Source of the DNA: SHZI01 sp964391025
Lineage (GTDB): Bacteria; Pseudomonadota; Gammaproteobacteria; Steroidobacterales; GCA-2729495
NCBI GenBank assembly: GCA_964391025.1
Contig: CAYMKJ010000155.1
Location: forward strand, 1-8,036
Direction of reading: 5' to 3'
Length of the DNA: 8,036 bases
How positions within the stretch are numbered: the first letter of the stretch is position 1; each line of letters opens with the position of its first letter. The notes beneath the pieces are model-generated. The model was given only the letters and a program-made list of their open reading frames with translations, was not told the origin of the DNA and did no database searches. This document shows positions 1 to 7,912 of the stretch, in pieces. The position numbers and the translations under genes are program-made.

Positions 1-749
1 TCTACTTCAAGGGCACCGAGGAACGGCTCCAGCAAAAGGAGCCGATGACCTACGGTTCCCACTGGGACGAGGACACCAGCTCTGGCGACTACCCGAACAA
101 TTACCACTTCTATCTGCCCAGGCTCTGCAATCACTGCACCAAGCCGGCCTGCCTCGAGGCCTGCCCGGTGCGGGCCATCTACAAGCGCGAGCAGGACGGC
201 ATCGTGCTGGTGGATCAGGACAAGTGCCAGGGTTTCCGGCTGTGCAACCGGGCCTGCCCCTACGACAAGGTCTACTACAACTACGTGAAGCGGAAGTCCC
301 AGAAGTGCATCTTCTGCTTTCCACGGGTGGAGCAGGGCATCGCCCCGGCCTGTGCCCGCCAGTGCCCGGGTCGCCTGCGCTTCGTGGGCTTTCTCGAGGA
401 CCTGGACGGGCCGATAGCCAAGCTGGTCTACCAGTGGAAGGTGGCGCTCCCCCTGCACCCGGAATTTGGCACGGAGCCGAACGTCTTCTACGTGCCGCCG
501 ATGCTGCCCGCTTCTTTCGACGCGGAAGGGCGCTTCAGCGACGAACCGCGGGTGCCAACCGAGTACCTGCGCTACCTGTTCGGCCCGGACGTGGACCAGG
601 CGCTGATCACGCTGGATGCCGAGATGGACCGGAAAAAAGAAGGCAAGGCTTCCGAGCTGATGGACCTGCTGATCGCGAAGGACTGGAAGTCGCTGTTCAA
701 TATCACCGACGTGCAGATCACGTCATCCACTGGCGCCGCCACCTCGTAG
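1..749 (+). CDS. Type II DMSO-reductase-family iron-sulfur beta subunit, 5' partial
   Basis: The reading frame is open from the left edge (first full codon at base 3) to TAG at 747-749, so only the C-terminal ~248 residues are visible; full-length relatives are about 330-350 aa. Counting from the internal Met at 45, ferredoxin-type cysteines are C28, C31, C36 and C40-P, then C61, C67 and C71-P, then C88, C91, C103 and C107-P. In CQGFRLC a Phe sits where a cluster Cys would be, as Trp does in NarH, which implies one [3Fe-4S] cluster besides the [4Fe-4S] ones. The tail (PLHPEFGTEPNVFYVPP, then SELMDLLIAKDW) is typical of the EbdB/PcrB/ClrB/SerB/DdhB group. The protein should pass electrons between a molybdopterin alpha subunit and a heme-b gamma subunit, in the periplasm in known members. 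The substrate cannot be told from this subunit. No gamma subunit or chaperone gene follows. Confidence 0.9.
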   Translation, partial: YFKGTEERLQQKEPMTYGSHWDEDTSSGDYPNNYHFYLPRLCNHCTKPACLEACPVRAIYKREQDGIVLVDQDKCQGFRLCNRACPYDKVYYNYVKRKSQKCIFCFPRVEQGIAPACARQCPGRLRFVGFLEDLDGPIAKLVYQWKVALPLHPEFGTEPNVFYVPPMLPASFDAEGRFSDEPRVPTEYLRYLFGPDVDQALITLDAEMDRKKEGKASELMDLLIAKDWKSLFNITDVQITSSTGAATS

Positions 750-799
750 GAGCGCGTTCACGCGCGACCGTCGCGACAACGTACTCCGTAGTCCACGGC

Positions 800-852
800 A
801 TCCCGGCCGGGATCCCTTCTGCTACCGTGAGTACACGGTGAGCGCAGAAGGG
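800..852. repeat. Nested inverted repeat / possible terminator after the Fe-S subunit gene
   Basis: Two adjoining structures lie about 50 bp after the stop at 749. Bases 800-813 are a perfect 14-bp palindrome (ATCCCGGCCGGGAT). Bases 814-852 form a hairpin with a perfect 9-bp outer stem (CCCTTCTGC at 814-822, GCAGAAGGG at 844-852) and a perfect 6-bp inner stem (ACCGTG at 824-829, CACGGT at 834-839) closing an AGTA loop, separated by a 1/4-nt internal loop. No T tract follows on either strand, so a classical intrinsic terminator is not shown. It may instead act as an mRNA 3'-end stabiliser, a bidirectional transcription barrier between the convergent genes at 749 and 915, or a dispersed REP-like element. 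Confidence 0.55.
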
Positions 853-914
853 AAACCCGTCCACGCTGCCGCTGCTGCAGAGGGAATCCTTCTTGCCTTC
901 GGCGGCCTCGTTCG

Positions 915-1112
915 TCAGGTAACCGAGATATCGAGCTGACCTTCGGTGCGCACGAACAGGCGTGTGCCGTCGGACAACTCGACCACGATCTCGTGGTTAT
1001 CGGCCTTGAGAACCCGGACGATGGATAGACCTTCAATCAGCGAGCCGATCCGCCGCGCCAGGTCCTCTGTGCGCTGCTGCCGACTTCTTTTGGACCGCTC
1101 GGGTGCTGTCAT
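915..1112 (-). CDS. Small hypothetical protein, 65 aa, minus strand
   Basis: I do not recognise this protein. It starts at ATG (1112-1110, minus strand) and ends at TGA (917-915). Upstream on the minus strand is AAGGAAGAG, a good Shine-Dalgarno about 5-10 nt from the ATG. The product has a basic, charged N-terminus (APERSKRSRQQR), a probable helix (residues ~14-30), then a beta-rich part (IVRVLKADNHEIVVELSDGT, then RLFVRTEGQLDISV) that looks like a small barrel or hairpin. The composition is that of a real soluble protein and is not arginine- or cysteine-rich, as shadow frames are here. Its ATG shares one base with the stop of an upstream minus-strand reading frame (TGATG), so it was probably translated by coupling as the last gene of an operon whose earlier part is now missing. 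Function unknown. Confidence 0.55.
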   Translation of the reverse strand: MTAPERSKRSRQQRTEDLARRIGSLIEGLSIVRVLKADNHEIVVELSDGTRLFVRTEGQLDISVT

Positions 1113-1282
1113 CAGAACTCTTCCTTGAGGCGGCCGCTGGACCAGACCGCCCTGTCACGTTGGCCATTCTCGAAGTCCCTGACCGTTTTATACACCTCCC
1201 AGTGGTCGCCGTGCAGCAGGTCCTTCTGCCAGGGATTGCTCCCGTCGAGCCGGGAAGGAACCCCGCGACTGTGTGCAATTTC
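1112..1282 (-). pseudogene. C-terminal remnant of an unidentified minus-strand gene
   Basis: Reading the minus strand from 1282 to the TGA at 1114-1112 gives 56 residues without a stop, bounded upstream by TAG at 1285-1283. No ATG or well-placed GTG/TTG is present; the only in-frame GTG (1195-1193) would give 27 residues and directly abuts a purine run. The residues look like genuine protein: GVPSRLDGSNPWQKDLL, then HGDHWEVYKTVRDFENGQR, ending SSGRLKEEF. The stop overlaps the next ATG as TGATG, a layout typical of translationally coupled genes. The simplest reading is a gene that lost its 5' part when the DUF2269/katG module was joined at about 1250-1290. A very short gene using a rare start such as ATT (1279) is possible but less likely. 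Family not recognised. Confidence 0.4.
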
Positions 1283-1283
1283 C

Positions 1284-1289
1284 TATACT
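1284..1289 (+). promoter_or_regulatory. Possible -10 box (TATACT) just before the DUF2269-like gene
   Basis: TATACT at 1284-1289 is one base from the sigma-70 consensus TATAAT and ends 7 nt before the ATG at 1297, so the transcript would begin at or next to the start codon. No convincing -35 hexamer is seen 17 nt upstream, where the sequence is GC-rich. The stretch between box and ATG (CACTACC) has no Shine-Dalgarno, which fits a leaderless start but does not prove it. Confidence 0.3.
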
Positions 1290-1296
1290 CACTACC

Positions 1297-1761
1297 ATGA
1301 CCGCCGAACTTATCCGCCTTATCCACGTGGTCAGCTCGGCCCTGATGTTCGGCGTGGGCATCGGCGCCTTCTGGTTCATGGTGACGGCGGCCCGGTCGAA
1401 AAATCCCGCGGCCATCGCGATTACCACACGCAACGCGGTCCGCGCGGAGTGGTTTATCGCGGCGCCGGTCGCCGTGATTCAGCCCACGACCGGCTACCTG
1501 CTGATGCGGCAGCTCGAGTATCCGCTCCACTCCACCTGGTTCGCCGCGGTGGCGACGCTCTACATCATTGCGGGCATGTGCTGGGTATACCTGGTGAAAG
1601 CCGAGCTGAAGATGCGCGATCTGGCGGCGGGGCATGGCGCTGGCCGCGTACTGCCCGCCGAGTTTGGTGCCCTGTTTCAGCGCTGGACGCGATTGGCCCT
1701 GGGCTCCTTCGCCGGCGTGCTGGTGATCTTCTGGCTGATGGTGTTTCGGCCTGGACTCTGA
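1297..1761 (+). CDS. DUF2269-like small integral membrane protein
   Basis: This 154-aa protein is mostly hydrophobic, with about four membrane segments: residues ~3-27 (LIHVVSSALMFGVGIGAFWF), ~46-66 (WFIAAPVAVIQPTTGYLL), ~75-98 (WFAAVATLYIIAGMCWVYLV) and ~132-152 (LALGSFAGVLVIFWLMVF). The early His in the first segment and the P-TTGY-L turn in the second resemble the DUF2269 family of predicted membrane proteins; that assignment is from memory of the family pattern. Function is unknown. An in-frame GTG at 1273 would add eight residues, but it lies upstream of a good -10 box and its nearest purine run is 13 nt away, so ATG 1297 is preferred. The stop at 1761 is 55 bp before katG on the same strand, so co-transcription with the peroxidase is likely. 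Confidence 0.8.
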   Translation: MTAELIRLIHVVSSALMFGVGIGAFWFMVTAARSKNPAAIAITTRNAVRAEWFIAAPVAVIQPTTGYLLMRQLEYPLHSTWFAAVATLYIIAGMCWVYLVKAELKMRDLAAGHGAGRVLPAEFGALFQRWTRLALGSFAGVLVIFWLMVFRPGL

Positions 1762-1816
1762 GCTATTGTCGGGGTCATCCACACGAACCAAAATCAGAGA
1801 GAAAAGGAAAGAGGAC

Positions 1817-3958
<2,142 letters not shown>

Positions 3959-3964
<6 letters not shown>

Positions 3965-4020
3965 TCGCAGCATAAATGCGGACGGCGCTGGCGCGCCGCT
4001 GCTGAACCGGAGCATTAGAC
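3959..4020 (+). repeat. Weak attC-like inverted repeat overlapping the katG stop
   Basis: GCCTGAT (3959-3965, containing the katG stop) can pair with ATTAGAC (4014-4020) in six of seven positions including one G-T wobble. Inside it GCAGC (3967-3971) pairs perfectly with GCTGC (3998-4002), and GGCGC (3984-3988) with GCGCC (3993-3997) around a TGGC loop. Boxes in this order over 62 bp resemble a short, degenerate integron attC site, and ATTAGAC is one base from a canonical GTTAGAC core. The invariant GTT is not intact, so the site could be mutated or coincidental. It may equally be a GC-rich hairpin ending katG transcription, although no T tract follows. Confidence 0.25.
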
Positions 4021-4654
4021 AGTTGTGGAAGAGATGCTGGCACTAAACGAATCTGATCTGCTGCTAGTCATTGCCCAGTTGTCGGTTGCATTCGCTGGCT
4101 TTGCCAGCCTTGCCAGCGCCTTGAGCGACCGACAAGTTCGCGACGAAACGCACGTGGATGCGGGCCGCTTCATAAACATGCTGATCGTTAGTCTCTGCAC
4201 GGCGATGTTGGCACTCGTCCCGTTTATCCCTGCGCTATACGGATTCTCAGAGAACTTGGTGTGGCGTTCTTCTGCCGCGACCGCATTCGGAACCTTGCTG
4301 TTGTTCGCGCCGGGGGTGGTGATGCGGACGAAGCGCATGAAGCGGTACGCCGGCTTCAGCCTTCGAACGAATGTTGTAAATGTAGGCCTTGCCGCAGTCG
4401 CGGCGTTCGGTTTTGGCTCTTGCGCATTTGGGCTCCCTGCACTGAAACCGTCTGCTAGCTATGTCGCGGGACTGGTCGCGCTCCTGCTGATTTGCGCAAT
4501 AGTGTTTTTTCGAGTTATTGCGTCGCTACTTCGCCCCCATGCTCCGGAATAAGTTCGACTTCTGTCCAACCAGGCGATCAACTCGGACGCTTGACACCAC
4601 TCTTCGTTCGCTGACGCCCCGAACGGTCGCGGTCAAGCGCCAGCTATCGCAACG
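4015..4654 (+). mobile_element. Possible integron-type gene cassette (one membrane-protein gene plus attC-like site)
   Basis: The segment runs from the TTAGAC at 4015 to the expected cut point in the GTTAGTC core at 4654. It holds a single ORF in the orientation expected for a cassette, followed by a 97-bp imperfect hairpin. The two borders share an xTTAGxC core. Local GC is lower than in the neighbouring katG: 28 of 60 bases in 4021-4080 and 33 of 60 in 4141-4200, against 43 of 60 in 2641-2700. No integrase gene or attI site is in the window, and both cores deviate from GTTRRRY, so this is an inference and may be a fossil cassette. Confidence 0.3.
4034..4552 (+). CDS. Unidentified small integral membrane protein, cassette-like
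   Basis: I do not recognise a named family. The product is 172 aa from ATG 4034 and mostly hydrophobic, with segments at about residues 8-30 (LLLVIAQLSVAFAGFASLAS), 47-70 (MLIVSLCTAMLALVPFIPAL), 82-97 (ATAFGTLLLFAPGVVM), 114-130 and 145-165. A basic loop (RTKRMKR) follows the third segment. The AFAGFASL stretch in the first segment resembles small membrane proteins often found in integron cassette arrays, from memory only. The start is uncertain: GGAAG lies only 2 nt before ATG 4034, while an in-frame GTG at 4025 has GGAG 12 nt upstream and would add three residues. Base composition is clearly AT-richer than katG, which suggests separate origin. No functional residues can be named. Confidence 0.75.
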   Translation: MLALNESDLLLVIAQLSVAFAGFASLASALSDRQVRDETHVDAGRFINMLIVSLCTAMLALVPFIPALYGFSENLVWRSSAATAFGTLLLFAPGVVMRTKRMKRYAGFSLRTNVVNVGLAAVAAFGFGSCAFGLPALKPSASYVAGLVALLLICAIVFFRVIASLLRPHAPE

Positions 4655-4660
4655 TTAGTC
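4564..4660 (+). repeat. attC-like imperfect hairpin (97 bp)
   Basis: The borders are GTCCAAC (4564-4570), which fits the R'' pattern RYYYAAC, and GTTAGTC (4654-4660), which fits GTTRRRY except at the sixth base; they pair at 5 of 7 positions. Three bases inward GCGAT (4574-4578) pairs perfectly with ATCGC (4646-4650), then CGCTTGAC (4588-4595) with GTCAAGCG (4632-4639), then CGTTCG (4605-4610) with CGAACG (4620-4625) around a 9-nt loop. The length is within the known attC range (about 57-141 bp), and the element starts 12 bp after a stop codon, as in cassettes. The alternative is an ordinary structured intergenic region or terminator; no T tract follows. Confidence 0.45.
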
Positions 4661-4680
4661 GCCTAAAGAAAGAGGAATCG

Positions 4681-5304
4681 ATGCGTCTCATCGGAATGCT
4701 CGACTCGCCATTTGTCAGGCGCGTTGCCATCTCTTTGGACTTTCTCGGTGTGCCATTCGAGCACGAAGCCGTCTCGGTGTTCAGTACGTTTGAGAAGTTT
4801 CGAAGCATCAATCCGGTCGTTAAGGCTCCGTCGCTGGTCTGTGACGACGGGGAGGTCCTGATGGACTCGTCACTGATTCTGGAATTCGTCGAGGCTACAA
4901 AGACCAGCGGAGACTCGTTGTGGTCCCAAAGCCTGTGGGAAATGCAGCATGAAATGCGAGCGGTCGGCCTTGCGCTGGCTGCTTGCGAGAAGAGCGCCCA
5001 GATTATCTACGAACGGAATCTTCGCCCGGCATCGGCTCAGTACGAGCCGTGGATGGAACGGGTCAGGGGTCAGTTATTGGCAGCCTACGCAGGTCTGGAG
5101 CAACAGGTTCAGATTCGGCAATCTGCCTTTTCAGCGCCGCGTAGCCAGGCAAGCATTACTGCCGCAATAGCCTGGCAGTTCACGCAATCGATGCTCGCGG
5201 CCATCGTGCCGGCGGAGAGTCATCCGGGTCTGGTTGCCTTGTCCGTGCGCATGGAAAGCACGCCGGAGTTTCTGAAATATCCGCCGGTTGGCCCGGGTGT
5301 CTGA
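4681..5304 (+). CDS. Glutathione S-transferase family protein
   Basis: This 207-aa protein matches the usual size of cytosolic GSTs, which conjugate glutathione to electrophiles or reduce peroxides and disulfides. The N-terminal thioredoxin-like domain (residues ~1-75) starts with the pattern L-x-G-x-x-x-S-PFVRRVAISL. S9 is the likely glutathione-activating residue, P50 in VVKAPSL the conserved cis-proline, and D62-S63 in LMDSSLILEFVE the glutathione gamma-glutamyl binding pair. The rest is the all-helical C-terminal domain with the usual W-x-F-T-x-S segment near residue 162. The start ATG has GAGGA 5-6 nt upstream. The specific class and substrate cannot be given. The gene follows the attC-like hairpin and is also lower in GC than katG (33 of 60 in its first 60 bases). 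A MAPEG gene, also glutathione-linked, follows 54 bp later. Confidence 0.9.
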   Translation: MRLIGMLDSPFVRRVAISLDFLGVPFEHEAVSVFSTFEKFRSINPVVKAPSLVCDDGEVLMDSSLILEFVEATKTSGDSLWSQSLWEMQHEMRAVGLALAACEKSAQIIYERNLRPASAQYEPWMERVRGQLLAAYAGLEQQVQIRQSAFSAPRSQASITAAIAWQFTQSMLAAIVPAESHPGLVALSVRMESTPEFLKYPPVGPGV

Positions 5305-5358
5305 GCGTCAGGCGCACCGAGCAGTTACTCGCGCCCATCCCCGGGCACGGAAGCCACA

Positions 5359-5784
5359 ATGCCAATGCCAAGTAACCTGATACTCCTGCCTCCGCTGGCC
5401 CAGGTCCTGCTCACCATCGTCGTCTACGGCGCACTGGCGGCCGCCAAGACCAAGGCGGTTAATGGCGGGCTTGTTGACCCTGCTCGCCGGGGGCTCCACG
5501 ACGACGCCTGGCCAGAGAGCGTCTTGAAGATCAACAACAACATTCGCAACCAGTTTGAGGTTCCCGTTCTCTTTTATGTGCTTACGATAATCCTGTGGCA
5601 GCTGAATGAAACGGGCGTGCTTGCGCAGTCACTGGCATGGCTGTTCGTCGCAAGCCGGTACGTCCATGCCTGGATCCACACCGGGTCGAACGATGTGCCG
5701 GCCCGACGCAAGGTGTTTATGTTCGGGTGCCTGGTGGTGCTGGCCATGGCCGGAGTTGCACTCCGGGCAGTGCTCAGTTCCTGA
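5359..5784 (+). CDS. MAPEG family membrane protein
   Basis: This 141-aa protein has the four-helix layout and length of the MAPEG family (membrane-associated proteins in eicosanoid and glutathione metabolism; bacterial members are often microsomal-GST-like). Visible marks are a first membrane segment (residues ~6-27), the NNNIRNQFEVPVLFYVL block containing the conserved N-x-x-E-x-P-x-x-FY pattern (residues ~55-73), and RYVHAWIHTGSNDVPARRKVF with its conserved Arg and His residues before the last membrane helix (~115-138). ATG 5359 has GGAAG (5349-5353) at a 5-nt spacing; an in-frame ATG two codons later is the less likely start. Catalytic activity is not assured, as many bacterial members are uncharacterised. 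Its position after a soluble GST supports a detoxification role, by inference. Confidence 0.9.
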   Translation: MPMPSNLILLPPLAQVLLTIVVYGALAAAKTKAVNGGLVDPARRGLHDDAWPESVLKINNNIRNQFEVPVLFYVLTIILWQLNETGVLAQSLAWLFVASRYVHAWIHTGSNDVPARRKVFMFGCLVVLAMAGVALRAVLSS

Positions 5785-5801
5785 ACGGGCCGCCGGATCA
5801 G

Positions 5802-6332
5802 GTGTTCTCAGTTCGCGCCTGCCCACTTCCAGACGGAGCATTGCTGGACCTCCATCGCAGGAATGGTGCGTTCACGGATTGCTACGCCACAGACATTGCC
5901 GGCTCAGTGACACACGCACAGTTCGTGGCCGCGTTCTATACAACTCCGGTGTTCAAGCTCGAACGGCTTATCTTGAAATGGGCAGTATCCAGGCCGTCCA
6001 CCGATGCTCAGGCGGAGCAATTAGCGGAAGGAAAGGCTGATGGCTTCGCTGCGTGGCGCGTTGAGGCGCGAAGCCAGAATCAGCTGCTGTTGGCTGACCT
6101 GCAGGGGCGGACAAGGTCCTGGCTGATGGTCGCCGGTCTGGACACCGGGATTGGTCCCGGGACGCGCCTGTACTTCGGGTCGGCCGTAATTCCGGAACAA
6201 AACGTCGGGGCCGGCAAGCCAAGGCACGGCCCCGTCTTCCGGGCGCTGCTGGGGTTTCACGGGATTTACTCACAGGTGCTCTTATCAGCAGCGAAGTCAC
6301 GATTAACCGCTGAAGGAATCGGATTGCCTTAA
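5802..6332 (+). CDS. Conserved-looking hypothetical protein, 176 aa
   Basis: The stop TAA is at 6330-6332. The frame is open well upstream into the MAPEG gene, but that part is an arginine- and cysteine-rich shadow, so I start at GTG 5802, which has CCGGA about 5 nt upstream and lies 17 bp after the MAPEG stop; TTG codons shortly after are alternatives. The protein appears soluble, with no signal peptide or membrane segment. Distinct blocks are GAFTDCYATDI, FYTTPVFKLERLILKW, SRPSTDAQAEQLAEG, FAAWRVEARSQNQLLL, GRTRSWLMV, GTRLYFGSAVIP and FRALLGFHGIYSQVLL. The sequence W-RVEA, then a GR-SWL strand, then a C-terminal F-x-LLGFH-x-YS helix faintly recalls DUF2867/START-like small proteins, which is a weak recollection. 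No catalytic residues can be assigned. It is probably co-transcribed with the MAPEG gene. Confidence 0.75.
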   Translation: MFSVRACPLPDGALLDLHRRNGAFTDCYATDIAGSVTHAQFVAAFYTTPVFKLERLILKWAVSRPSTDAQAEQLAEGKADGFAAWRVEARSQNQLLLADLQGRTRSWLMVAGLDTGIGPGTRLYFGSAVIPEQNVGAGKPRHGPVFRALLGFHGIYSQVLLSAAKSRLTAEGIGLP

Positions 6333-6384
6333 GATGGAGCGGTGCGTATCTTCGCACTCGCCTGATGAGAACGCAGCAACATCT

Positions 6385-6389
6385 GGAGG
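6385..6389 (+). promoter_or_regulatory. Strong Shine-Dalgarno (GGAGG) that decides a GTG start
   Basis: GGAGG at 6385-6389 lies 8 nt before GTG 6398. An upstream in-frame ATG at 6365 has no comparable site and would place eleven extra residues before the lipoprotein signal. The GTG start is therefore preferred. Confidence 0.75.
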
Positions 6390-6397
6390 CACGAAAC

Positions 6398-7912
6398 GTG
6401 AACACAGCAAGGCACGTGATTTTCGTCGGCGCCTTCTGTAGCGCCATCGTCGTTGCACTGCTAGCCGGCTGCGGAAAGAAGGCCGACCCCGTTACCGCTA
6501 GCGATCAGGCGGAAAAAAAGGCAGGCATCGCTGCACCGGGCATCGCCGAAACCAAGTCTATCGCCGAGGAGGCGTTCATCTACGGGCTGCCGATCGTGAT
6601 GAATTACGCGGTGATGAACGAGTTCGTCATCGACAAGAACTCGGGGCAATACAAGGCGCCGTTCAATACCATCAGCAATGAAGCCCGGGTCTTCACCTAC
6701 AAGGACACGGCCGTCGTCACGCCCAACAGTGACACGCCCTATTCGATGCTCTGGCTGGACCTGCGCGCCGAGCCCATGGTGATTTCGGTGCCCGCGGTGG
6801 AGAAGGCGCGCTACTACTCGGTGCAGTTGATCGACGGCAATGTCTACAACTATGGCTACATTGGCAGCCGTGCGACGGGCCCCGAAGCCGGCGACTATCT
6901 TGTGGTCGGCCCCGGCTGGACAGGCGCGACGCCGGCGGTGATCAAGCAGGTCTTCCATTCGACGACGCCCTTCGCGCTGACTATTTTCCGCACTCAGCTC
7001 TTCAACGACGGCGACATGCCCAACGTCGTGAAGGTGCAGTCGGGTTACAAGGCGCAGCCGCTCTCCGCGCTCCTCAAGCAGCCCGCGCCGGCCGCGGCGC
7101 CGGCGATCAAGTTTGTCCCGGCCACGACGGCAGGGATCAAGGCGAATTTCTACGCGTATCTCGACGCCGCCCTGCAGTTTGTGCCGGAGACGCCGGTGAC
7201 CAGACCGATCCGTGCCAGGCTCGCCAGTATTGGCATCGGCCCGGGCAAGACCTTTGAGTTCAAGGATCTCTCGGTGGAGCACAAGGCCGCCATCCTGCTG
7301 GCGATGAAAGAGGGCGACGAGAAGGTGGACCAGTATCTGGCCGGTGGAATGAGAGATAAGAACGGCTGGAAGGTCGGATCGCTCTTTGGCGACAGCGCTT
7401 TTTACGGCGGCGACTGGCTGAAGCGTGCCGCCGCCGCCAGGGGTGGCATCTACGGCAATGATGCCGTCGAGGCCATGTATCCGATGACTCGCGTGGACAC
7501 GACCGGCGAGACGCTCGACGGCAGCAAGCACAACTACACGCTGACCTTCTCCGCGGACCAGTTCCCGCCCGTGAACGCTTTCTGGTCGGTGACGATGTAT
7601 GACGGGAAGAGCCAGCTGCTGATCGAGAATCCGATCGGTCGCTACCTGATCAACTCGCCGATGCTGCCGGGCATGAAGAAGAAAGAGGATGGATCGCTGA
7701 TCCTCTATATCCAGAAGGACTCACCGGGCAAGGAGCTGGAGTCGAACTGGCTGCCGGCGCCGAACGGCCCGATCTACCTCGTCATGCGTCTATACTGGCC
7801 GAAGACGGAGGCACCCTCGATTCTTCCCGCCGGTGAAGGCAGCTGGAAGCCGCCAGGCGTCGAGCAGACGGAGTCAATTGGTCCGGTGGTAAAAACCAGG
7901 AGTTCCCTATGA
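6398..7912 (+). CDS. DUF1254/DUF1214 domain lipoprotein
   Basis: The product is 504 aa from GTG 6398. It begins with a lipoprotein signal: basic R5-H6, hydrophobic residues 7-22, then the lipobox LAGC with lipidated Cys at 25, followed by Gly-Lys, which suits outer-membrane sorting in proteobacteria. The DUF1254 domain spans about 53-185 (IAEEAFIYGLPIVMNY, TPNSDTPYSMLWLDL, RYYSVQLIDGNVYNYGYI). The DUF1214 domain spans about 380-495 (FPPVNAFWSVTMYD, then NPIGRYLINS, then NWLPAPNGPIYLVMRLYWPK). Both occur together in many proteobacterial envelope proteins with no established reaction. The stop overlaps the next start as ATGA, so it is translationally coupled to the arylsulfatase-like gene; a shared substrate or secretion role is inference. 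A 65-bp gap separates it from the upstream gene. Confidence 0.93.
   Translation: MNTARHVIFVGAFCSAIVVALLAGCGKKADPVTASDQAEKKAGIAAPGIAETKSIAEEAFIYGLPIVMNYAVMNEFVIDKNSGQYKAPFNTISNEARVFTYKDTAVVTPNSDTPYSMLWLDLRAEPMVISVPAVEKARYYSVQLIDGNVYNYGYIGSRATGPEAGDYLVVGPGWTGATPAVIKQVFHSTTPFALTIFRTQLFNDGDMPNVVKVQSGYKAQPLSALLKQPAPAAAPAIKFVPATTAGIKANFYAYLDAALQFVPETPVTRPIRARLASIGIGPGKTFEFKDLSVEHKAAILLAMKEGDEKVDQYLAGGMRDKNGWKVGSLFGDSAFYGGDWLKRAAAARGGIYGNDAVEAMYPMTRVDTTGETLDGSKHNYTLTFSADQFPPVNAFWSVTMYDGKSQLLIENPIGRYLINSPMLPGMKKKEDGSLILYIQKDSPGKELESNWLPAPNGPIYLVMRLYWPKTEAPSILPAGEGSWKPPGVEQTESIGPVVKTRSSL

Noticed and set aside
1766..1816. TTG 1766 as an N-terminal extension of KatG
   Set aside because: The leader is not typical of KatG, while ATG 1817 has a good Shine-Dalgarno and the usual KatG N-terminus.
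5324..5330. GTTACTC after the GST gene as a third attC core
   Set aside because: It differs from GTTRRRY at two positions and no matching AAC-ended partner box with nested stems is found upstream.
5291..5346. GCCCGGG and CCCGGGC as a GST terminator stem
   Set aside because: Each 7-mer is itself part of a near-palindromic GC string, the loop would be over 40 nt, and no T tract follows.
5637..5801. Upstream extension of the 176-aa protein into the MAPEG gene
   Set aside because: The extension overlaps a well-supported MAPEG gene and its residues are arginine/cysteine/glycine-rich shadow sequence, so the start was placed at GTG 5802.
6342..6357. GTGCG/CGCAC small hairpin before the lipoprotein gene
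   Set aside because: A five-base stem with a six-base loop and no T tract is expected by chance at this base composition.
6461..7531. Long minus-strand reading frame (356 codons) opposite the DUF1254 gene
   Set aside because: It is Arg/His/Val-rich, typical of a shadow frame, and opposite a well-supported lipoprotein gene.
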